A stretch of DNA of 9,980 bases from Actinomycetota bacterium (GTDB taxonomy: Bacteria > Actinomycetota > Thermoleophilia > Gaiellales > Gaiellaceae). The notes beneath the pieces were generated by a model. It searched no databases. It was not told where the DNA came from and worked only from the letters and a program-made list of their open reading frames with translations. Location of the stretch: NCBI GenBank assembly GCA_013695295.1, contig JACDAS010000196.1:1-9980 (forward strand), written 5' to 3'. This document shows, one piece after another, positions 4,807-9,980 of the stretch (positions are counted from its first letter, which is position 1; each line of letters begins with the position of its first letter). A program made the translations under genes and the position numbers.

Positions 4807-6171
4807 GTGCGCCTGCGGCTCGAGATCGCCCTCGCCCGGGGCGCGGGCCGGCTCTCACGCTTGGCCGGCCGGGGCGGTGGCACGACGCTGCCCGGGAAGC
4901 TCCTCGCGGCGCTCGATCGCGGGGCTGTCGCGACGCTCGCCTCGCGCCTGCCGCTCGGCTCGGCGGTCATCTCGGCCACGAACGGGAAGACGACGACGGC
5001 CGCCATGGCCGTGGAGATCCTCTCGCCGCGCCTCGAGCTCGCCCACAACCGCTCCGGGGCGAACCTCGTCTCGGGCGTGGCCTCGGCGCTCCTCGAGGCC
5101 GACGGCGCCGAGCTCGGCCTCCTCGAGGTGGACGAGGCGGCGCTGACCGAGGTCGCGCGCCTCGTGAAGCCCCGCGTCCTCTGTCTCGGCAACCTCTTCC
5201 GGGATCAGCTCGATCGCTACGGCGAGCTCGAGCAGCTGGCGGAGCGCTGGCGCGCGGCGGTCCGCGACCTCGATCCGAAGGCCCGCCTGGTCGTGAACGC
5301 CGACGATCCGCAGGTAGGCGATCTGGCGCAGGGCCGCCCCGGAGCGCTCGTCTACGGTCTCGACGACGCGCGCCACGCCCGGCCCGCGCTGCAGCACGCC
5401 GCCGACTCGAAGTACTGCCTCCGCTGCGGCACGCCGTACCGCTACGCGGCGGCCTACGTCGGCCACCTGGGCGACTACGCGTGCCCCGCCTGCGGCCACG
5501 CGCGCCCTCCACTCGACGTCGCAGCGCGTGAGATCGAGCTCGACGGCCTGCGCGGGTCGTCCTTCGCCCTTTCGACCGCGGAGGGCTCGACCCGGATCGA
5601 GCTCCGTCTGCCCGGGCTCTACAACGTCTACAACGCCGTCGCGGCGGCCTCCCTCTGCCTCACGCTCGGGTCGACTCCAGACGACGTTCGGAGGGGCCTC
5701 GCGCGCTTCCAGGCGGCCTTCGGGCGCTTCGAGCGGATCGAGGTCGGAGGCAAGCGCGTGCTCGTGCTGCTGATCAAGAATCCGGCCGGCGCCAACGAGG
5801 CCGTCCGCACCGTGCTGGGCGGCGGCCCGCCCGCTGTCGCCGTCGTCGCGCTGAACGACCGGATCGCGGACGGCCGGGACGTCTCCTGGATCTGGGACGT
5901 CGACTTCGAGCAGCTCGCCGCGGGTCTCGGGACTCTCGTCGCGAGTGGCGAGCGCGCGGCCGAGCTCGCGCTGCGTTTCAAGTACGGCGGCCTCGACGCC
6001 CGCGCGATCGAGGTCGTGCCGGAGCTCGAGCGCGCGCTCGAGCGCGGACTCGAGCTGACGCCGGCGGGCGGCGAGCTGGTGGTGCTGCCCACCTACACCG
6101 CGATGCTCTCGCTCCGGCAGATCCTCTCGGACCGCGGCCTCGTCCGTCCGTACTGGGAGCGCGCCGCGTGA
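4807..6171 (+). CDS. murT: Lipid II isoglutaminyl synthase, synthase subunit MurT, 454 aa
   Basis: MurT is a Mur-ligase-like enzyme that, with GatD, converts the alpha-carboxyl of the D-glutamate in lipid II to D-isoglutamine, using ATP and glutamine-derived ammonia. Visible features in order: the P-loop ATNGKTTT (57-64); the Mur central domain including NADD (164-167); a four-cysteine zinc ribbon inserted in that domain (C204, C207, C226, C229), typical of MurT and absent from ordinary Mur ligases; LPGLYNVYNAVAA (268-280); GRFERI (306-311); KNPAGANE (324-331); and the C-terminal MurT domain with DVSWIWDVDFE (358-368). An Asp of this last motif is believed to complete the GatD catalytic site in characterised complexes. 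The GTG start is fixed by the leaderless-type TAGACT-N6-GTG and by a normal family length. gatD follows with a GTGA overlap. Confidence 0.95.
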   Translation: MRLRLEIALARGAGRLSRLAGRGGGTTLPGKLLAALDRGAVATLASRLPLGSAVISATNGKTTTAAMAVEILSPRLELAHNRSGANLVSGVASALLEADGAELGLLEVDEAALTEVARLVKPRVLCLGNLFRDQLDRYGELEQLAERWRAAVRDLDPKARLVVNADDPQVGDLAQGRPGALVYGLDDARHARPALQHAADSKYCLRCGTPYRYAAAYVGHLGDYACPACGHARPPLDVAAREIELDGLRGSSFALSTAEGSTRIELRLPGLYNVYNAVAAASLCLTLGSTPDDVRRGLARFQAAFGRFERIEVGGKRVLVLLIKNPAGANEAVRTVLGGGPPAVAVVALNDRIADGRDVSWIWDVDFEQLAAGLGTLVASGERAAELALRFKYGGLDARAIEVVPELERALERGLELTPAGGELVVLPTYTAMLSLRQILSDRGLVRPYWERAA

Positions 6172-6920
6172 GGATCTCGGTCGGACACCTGTACCCGGAC
6201 TACCTCAACATCTACGCCGACCGCGGCAACATCGCCGTACTCGCGAGCCGCGCCGCCTGGCGGGGACACGAGCTCGAAGTCCGCGCGATCGGCTCGGGGG
6301 ATTCGATCGGCGACCACGACCTCTACTACGTCGGCGGGGGCCAGGATCGCGAGCAGGCGCTGATCGCCGTGGAGCTTGCCGCGCAGGGACCGGCCCTGCT
6401 CGAGGCGGCAGCGGGCGGTGCGGCGATGCTCGCCGTCTGCGGCGGCTACCAGCTGCTCGGGCGCGGCTACCGGGATCGCCTCGGCGCCGAGCTGCCGGGA
6501 GTCGGCCTCTTCGACCTCCACACGGTGGCGGGAGAGCGCAGGATGATCGGCGACGTGCTGCTCGAGTGCGAGCTGACGCCGGGCGAGCGGCGAACGCTCG
6601 CCGGCTTCGAGAACCATGCCGGCCGGACGATGCTCGGCCCGGCGGCCGAGCCGCTCGGCCGGGTCGTCGCCGGCTTCGGGAACGACGGAGCGAGCGGCTA
6701 CGAGGGCTGCCGCGCCGGCCGCGCGATCGGTACCTACCTGCACGGGCCGCTCCTGCCCCGGAACCCCTGGCTCGCCGACTGGCTGCTCGAGCAGGCGCTC
6801 TCGCACAGCCTGGGCGAGCCGCAGCGGCTGGGGCCGCTCCCGGACGAGCTCGAGCAGCAGGCGCATGCGATCGCCGGGGCCCGGGCGCGCAGCCGCGGAG
6901 GATCTCGATCCAGGCGTTAG
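6168..6920 (+). CDS. gatD: Lipid II isoglutaminyl synthase, glutaminase subunit GatD, 250 aa
   Basis: GatD is a class I (triad-type) glutamine amidotransferase related to CobB/CobQ that supplies ammonia to MurT. It begins with the family's HLYPDYLNIYADRGN segment (residues 7-21). The nucleophile is C91 in VCGGYQLLG (90-98), and the catalytic His is H192 in TYLHGPLLPRNP (189-200). YYVGGGQDREQ (53-63) and GFENHAGRT (146-154) are also typical. The third catalytic residue is expected from MurT, explaining why the two genes are coupled: the GTG start overlaps the murT stop (GTGA, 6168-6171). The C terminus after about residue 233 is an arginine/serine-rich tail (ARARSRGGSRSRR) without conserved features. 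The stop lies five bases from the stop of the convergent nudix gene. Confidence 0.94.
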   Translation: MRISVGHLYPDYLNIYADRGNIAVLASRAAWRGHELEVRAIGSGDSIGDHDLYYVGGGQDREQALIAVELAAQGPALLEAAAGGAAMLAVCGGYQLLGRGYRDRLGAELPGVGLFDLHTVAGERRMIGDVLLECELTPGERRTLAGFENHAGRTMLGPAAEPLGRVVAGFGNDGASGYEGCRAGRAIGTYLHGPLLPRNPWLADWLLEQALSHSLGEPQRLGPLPDELEQQAHAIAGARARSRGGSRSRR

Positions 6921-6925
6921 GGCCC

Positions 6926-7384
6926 CTAGGGAGCCCAGAGCGGGCCGAGGTAGACACCCGGGTCACCCGGCTGCCAGCGGGCGAGGAAGCGCTGGATGGG
7001 CGGGTGGAGGACGATCTCCTCGAGCTCCCCGACGGTGAAGAGACGATGGCCGCGAACCGCCGCGTCGGCCGAGGTCACCGCCTCGAGCGAGCGCTCGCCG
7101 AGGTCGCCGGCGAAGATGATGTGCACCACGTGCTTGGTCGAGAGGCTCCGCACGGGCGCGATCGAGTCGACCAGCGCCACTGGGCCCTCGAGCAGGAGGT
7201 CCTCCCCCACCCCCACCTCCTCGCCCAGCTCGCGCCGGACCGCCTCGATGAGGGTCTCGCCCGACTTGACCCCACCGCCCGGCAGGAGCCAGTACTCCTT
7301 GCCCGGCTTCTCGTGCCGGCAGAGGAGGATCCGATCGGCCCAGCGCAGGATCGCCGAGACGCGGATCCGGGGCTCGGCGCTCAT
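6926..7384 (-). CDS. NUDIX hydrolase, 152 aa
   Basis: NUDIX enzymes hydrolyse nucleoside diphosphates linked to another group, often damaged or excess nucleotides. The box Gx5Ex7REUxEExGU is complete at residues 37-59: G37, E43, R51, E52, E55, E56 and G58, so the metal-binding residues are intact. The N-terminal strand pattern (RIRVSAILRWADRILLCRH) and the preceding WLLPGGG (32-38) are normal for the fold. The substrate cannot be told from sequence. Being third in an operon after dut, with an ATGA overlap at 7381-7384, it may also act on nucleotides, which is inference. The start ATG at 7382-7384 is fixed by that overlap. Confidence 0.92.
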   Translation of the reverse strand: MSAEPRIRVSAILRWADRILLCRHEKPGKEYWLLPGGGVKSGETLIEAVRRELGEEVGVGEDLLLEGPVALVDSIAPVRSLSTKHVVHIIFAGDLGERSLEAVTSADAAVRGHRLFTVGELEEIVLHPPIQRFLARWQPGDPGVYLGPLWAP

Positions 7385-7815
7385 GCGCCGGACGAGCCGA
7401 GCCCGCCTCCACCCCGGTCGCTGACAGGCAGTTCGGCCGTCTCCCGCAGGCGCACGTTCGCGAGCGGGATCACGACCAGCTGCGCGATCCGCATCCCCGG
7501 CTCGACGACGAGGCTCTCGCGGAGATCGGTGTTCAGGAGGATCACGCGCAGCTCGCCGCGGTAGCCCGAGTCGATCAGGCCCGGAGAGTTGACCACCGTC
7601 AGCCCGCGGTCCGCGGCGAGCCCGGAGCGCGGCAGGACCAGCGCGGCGTGCCCCGGCGGTACGGCGACCGCGAGGCCCGTGCCGACGACGGCACGCTCGC
7701 CCGGGCCCAGCTCGACGCGGGTACAGGCCGTCAGGTCGAGGCCCGCGTCGCCCTCGTAGGCCTGTGCGGGCAGCACCGCCTCGTCGCGAAGCCTCGCGAC
7801 GGGAAGCTCGATCAT
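7381..7815 (-). CDS. dut: Deoxyuridine 5'-triphosphate nucleotidohydrolase (dUTPase), 144 aa
   Basis: This trimeric-type dUTPase cleaves dUTP to dUMP and pyrophosphate, which keeps uracil out of DNA and supplies dTMP synthesis. All five motifs are present: motif 1 EGDAGLDL (21-28), motif 2 LPRSGLA (61-67), motif 3 NSPGLIDSGYRGEL (76-89, with the catalytic-type Asp82 and uracil-gating Tyr85), motif 4 GMRIAQLVV (107-115) and motif 5 DRGGGGLGSSG (133-143). Motif 5 has Leu where the base-stacking Phe of RGxxGFGSTG is usual. The protein ends immediately after motif 5. Both ends overlap neighbours by ATGA, with hflX upstream (7812-7815) and the nudix gene downstream, so the three are almost certainly one transcript. 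Confidence 0.95.
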   Translation of the reverse strand: MIELPVARLRDEAVLPAQAYEGDAGLDLTACTRVELGPGERAVVGTGLAVAVPPGHAALVLPRSGLAADRGLTVVNSPGLIDSGYRGELRVILLNTDLRESLVVEPGMRIAQLVVIPLANVRLRETAELPVSDRGGGGLGSSGA

Positions 7816-9119
7816 CGCCGGGAGAGGCTCGCCGCGTCGTCCTCGACGATCAGGTACGGCGCGAAGCGCCGGCGCTCGCGCGAGGGCAGGTGTGCGCGAA
7901 CGAGGACCCCGTCGGAGCGATCGAGCCGGTCTTCGATCGGTGCCCCGAGGGCGTAGAGCTCCGCCAGCTTGCTGCCGTCCTCGTAGGGAAGGAGCAGCGT
8001 CACGAGCTCGAAGCGATCGCCGAAGCGCTCGGCGAGCCTCGCCCGCAGGAGGTCGAGGCCCTCGCCACCGAGCGCGGAGATCTGGAGCACCTCCGGAAAG
8101 CGATTCGCGAGTCGCCGGCGAGCGAGCGGGTCGAGCGCGTCGACCTTGTTGAGCACGAGCTCGACCGGCAGCTCCTCGGCGCCGATCTCGCGGAGCACCG
8201 TCTCGACGGCCTCGATCGTCGTGTCGAGCCGCTCGTCCGGCAGCGAGGCGTCGACGACGTGGAGGACGACGTCCGCGACGAGCGTCTCCTCGAGCGTAGC
8301 CGCGAAACCCTCCACCAGCTGGTGCGGGAGGCGGCGGATGAAGCCCACCGTGTCGGTGACGAGGTACCGGCGCCCTTCGTGCTCGAAGGAGCGCGTCGTC
8401 GGATCGAGCGTCTCGAAGAGCCGGTCTCGGACCGGGACGTGCGCCTCCGTGAGCGCGTTCAGGAGCGTCGACTTGCCCACGTTCGTGTATCCGGCGAGCG
8501 CGACGGTCGGCGTCTGGGAGCGGCGGCGGGCCTTCCGCCGGGTGTCGCGCTGGCCGCGGAGCTCGTGCAGGCGGCGACGCAGGAGCACGACCCGGCGGCG
8601 GGCGATCCGGCGGTCGGTCTCCAGCTGGCTCTCGCCCGGGCCGCGCGTCCCGACCCCGCCGCCAAGACGCTCGAGGTGCTGCCAGAGGCCGCGCATGCGC
8701 GGGAGGTTGTACTCCAGCTGGGCGAGCTCGACCTGGAGCTTCCCCTCGGCACTCACCGCATGCTGGGCGAAGATGTCGAGGATCAGCTGCGTGCGGTCGA
8801 CGACCCGCTTCTCGAGCGAGTCCTCGAGGCGACGCTGCTGGGCCGGTTCGAGCTCGCCGTCGACGATCACCGAGTCGGCGCGCGACGCGGAAAGCGCCTG
8901 CTTCAGCTCCTCCAGCTTGCCCTTGCCGAGGTACGTGCGCGAATCGGGGCGAGCCCGGTGCTGGACGATCTCGCCGACGACCTCGACGCCGGCGGTACGG
9001 GCGAGCTCGCGCAGCTCGCCCAGCTCATCGGCCGGGTCGAGCCCCGGCTCGAAGACCGCCACGACGAACCCGCGCTCGGGCTCGGCGCCCGGCGCTGGAT
9101 CGGGCTGGCGGGACGTCAC
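7812..9119 (-). CDS. hflX: GTPase HflX, 435 aa
   Basis: HflX is a ribosome-associated GTPase that splits stalled 70S ribosomes, especially under heat and antibiotic stress. With the start used here, the N-terminal HflX domain covers residues 17-200, including DSRTYLGKGKLEEL (59-72) and the family signature GGGVGTRGPGESQLETD (153-169). A basic, arginine-rich helical stretch follows (170-200). The G domain has G1 GYTNVGKST (210-218), switch I threonines in DPTTR (239-243), G3 DTVGF (256-260), G4 NKVD (324-327) and G5 SAL (348-350). A short C-terminal domain completes the fold. I prefer GTG at 9117-9119 because TAATCT stands five bases upstream and the extra 21 residues from ATG 9180-9182 (456 aa) are not HflX-like. 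The longer form would nearly abut the divergent dapC promoter. First gene of the hflX-dut-nudix operon. Confidence 0.93.
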   Translation of the reverse strand: MTSRQPDPAPGAEPERGFVVAVFEPGLDPADELGELRELARTAGVEVVGEIVQHRARPDSRTYLGKGKLEELKQALSASRADSVIVDGELEPAQQRRLEDSLEKRVVDRTQLILDIFAQHAVSAEGKLQVELAQLEYNLPRMRGLWQHLERLGGGVGTRGPGESQLETDRRIARRRVVLLRRRLHELRGQRDTRRKARRRSQTPTVALAGYTNVGKSTLLNALTEAHVPVRDRLFETLDPTTRSFEHEGRRYLVTDTVGFIRRLPHQLVEGFAATLEETLVADVVLHVVDASLPDERLDTTIEAVETVLREIGAEELPVELVLNKVDALDPLARRRLANRFPEVLQISALGGEGLDLLRARLAERFGDRFELVTLLLPYEDGSKLAELYALGAPIEDRLDRSDGVLVRAHLPSRERRRFAPYLIVEDDAASLSRR

Positions 9120-9124
9120 GGGAG

Positions 9125-9130
9125 AGATTA
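9125..9130 (-). promoter_or_regulatory. Putative -10 box TAATCT of the hflX-dut-nudix operon
   Basis: TAATCT on the minus strand is five bases before the preferred hflX GTG at 9119, close to the leaderless spacing seen elsewhere in this window. No ribosome site lies in that gap. A -35 is not evident. If the longer ATG 9182 start were used, this box would be inside the gene. Confidence 0.35.
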
Positions 9131-9183
9131 TGGCGCAGGCTCCTGCACGGCAGTGCGCCGCCTCCGGCGCTGGATGATTCATC

Positions 9184-9189
9184 TACCGT
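9184..9189 (+). promoter_or_regulatory. Putative -10 box TACCGT of dapC
   Basis: TACCGT is followed by seven bases and the GTG at 9197, again the leaderless geometry. It overlaps the edge of an 11-base dyad, GATGA-T-TCATC (9173-9183), that could be a regulator site in this divergent intergenic region. No -35 is recognisable. Confidence 0.35.
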
Positions 9190-9196
9190 CCATGGG

Positions 9197-9980
9197 GTGC
9201 GCCTCTCCCCCGTCCTCGAGTCGCAGGGCACGTACCCGTTCGTCCGCCTCGAGCAGGCCAAGCGCCGCAAGGCAGCAGCGGGGATGCCTCTGATCGACCT
9301 CGGCCTGGGCGACCCGCGCGAGGCGACCGATCCGCTCATCCGCGCCGCACTGGTCGAGGCCCTCGGTGAGACGTCGAGCTACCCGAAGGCCGAGGGCCTG
9401 CCGGAGCTCCGGCAGGCACTGGCGCGCTGGTGCAATCGCCGGTTCGGCGTCCAGCTCGACCCGGAGACGGAGCTGATCCCGACCTACGGCAGCAAGGAGG
9501 CGATCTTCAGCTTCGCCCAGGTGATCCTCGACCCGGGCGGAGAGCGTTCGCTGGTCGTGACCACCGAGCCTGGCTACCCGGTGCCCGAACGCGGGGCGAG
9601 GTTCGCCGGCGCCGAGGTGCTGGCCCTGCCGCTGCTTGAGGAACGTGGGTTCCTGCCCGACGTCGAGGCGCTGGACGCAGCGACGCTCGCCCGCATTGCT
9701 CTCTTCTGGGTCAACTATCCAAACAACCCGACGGGTGCCGTTGCTCCGCTCCGTTTCTACGAGCGCCTGGCCGAGCTGGCGGCCGAGCATGGCTTTCTGA
9801 TCGCCTCCGACGAGGCCTACTCCGAGCTCTGGTTCGACCAGGCTCCTCCGTCCGCGCTCCAGGTGGCCGACCGGAGTCACGTGGTCGTCTTCAACACGCT
9901 CAGCAAGCGCTCGTCCATGACCGGCTACCGCTCGGGCTTCGTCGCCGCAACCCCGGAGGTGATCGGCGCCCTGCGTGCGT
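9197..9980 (+). CDS. dapC: Class I aminotransferase, probably N-succinyldiaminopimelate aminotransferase (partial, cut by window end)
   Basis: This fold type I PLP enzyme probably transfers an amino group from glutamate to N-succinyl-2-amino-6-ketopimelate in the diaminopimelate/lysine pathway, feeding peptidoglycan synthesis. 261 codons are visible and the frame runs off the window without a stop. Features: SYPKAEGLPELRQAL at about residues 58-72 (substrate-side loop), GSKEA (cofactor-phosphate side), NYPNNPTG (173-180) with the PLP-contacting Asn, SDEAYSELWFD (204-214) with the Asp that binds the pyridine nitrogen (D205), and LSKRSSMTGYRSGF (235-248) with the Schiff-base lysine K237. The SDE(A/C)YSELYFD and LSKRS patterns resemble DapC more than aspartate aminotransferases, but substrate assignment from motifs is uncertain; LL-DAP or another keto acid remains possible. 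GTG 9197 was chosen by frame and by TACCGT-N7-GTG. Divergent from hflX. Confidence 0.85.
   Translation, partial: MRLSPVLESQGTYPFVRLEQAKRRKAAAGMPLIDLGLGDPREATDPLIRAALVEALGETSSYPKAEGLPELRQALARWCNRRFGVQLDPETELIPTYGSKEAIFSFAQVILDPGGERSLVVTTEPGYPVPERGARFAGAEVLALPLLEERGFLPDVEALDAATLARIALFWVNYPNNPTGAVAPLRFYERLAELAAEHGFLIASDEAYSELWFDQAPPSALQVADRSHVVVFNTLSKRSSMTGYRSGFVAATPEVIGALRA

Noticed and set aside
9120..9182. Longer hflX start at ATG 9180-9182
   Set aside because: The extra 21 residues (alanine- and histidine-containing, no HflX similarity) lie across the probable promoter; kept only as an alternative start.
7764..9293. 509-codon plus-strand frame opposite hflX and dut
   Set aside because: It is longer than hflX itself but has no domain pattern. 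The minus strand encodes clear G1-G5 GTPase motifs and starts and stops that overlap neighbours as ATGA.

Overview
The window is high-GC bacterial chromosome with tightly packed genes and frequent GTG starts. The content suggests a Gram-positive-type actinobacterial lineage: MurT/GatD lipid II amidation, a region-1.1-bearing sigma-70 factor, HflX, and several putative TAnnnT -10 boxes only 5 to 9 nt from start codons. A deep-branching class such as Thermoleophilia would fit, but that placement is inference from gene content and style, not a database result. No insertion sequence, CRISPR array, rRNA or tRNA was seen.

Layout. Positions 1-868 are sparse: a possible 66-aa ORF with a strong Shine-Dalgarno (166-366 +), a convergent gene for a 74-aa two-helix membrane protein (339-563 -), and a gene-free stretch (564-868) ending in a compact cluster of four DnaA-box-like 9-mers (815-867). 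Then comes uppP (869-1807 -), undecaprenyl-diphosphate phosphatase. Divergent from it is a sigma-70 gene (2021-3073 +), preceded by a recognisable promoter and a 13-codon leader ORF that overlaps the sigma start as GTGA. A stand-alone GlmS-type glutamine amidotransferase follows (3221-4012 +). It converges on an unusual protein of three homing-endonuclease-associated repeats without a nuclease domain (4009-4695 -), whose promoter carries a perfect 7-bp inverted repeat.

Positions 4807-6920 hold murT-gatD (+), overlapping by GTGA, which encode the lipid II isoglutaminyl synthase. Converging on them with a 5-bp gap is a minus-strand operon hflX-dut-nudix (9119 down to 6926), with both junctions being 4-bp ATGA overlaps. 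Divergent from hflX is a class I aminotransferase of the N-succinyldiaminopimelate type (dapC), cut by the window end.

How the genes fit together. uppP recycles the lipid carrier, murT/gatD amidate lipid II and dapC makes the diaminopimelate precursor, so three of the loci concern peptidoglycan. hflX-dut-nudix combines ribosome rescue with nucleotide-pool cleaning. The most interesting items are the sigma leader ORF, the DnaA-box cluster away from any visible dnaA, the repeat protein with its operator-like dyad, and the repeated putative leaderless-promoter architecture.
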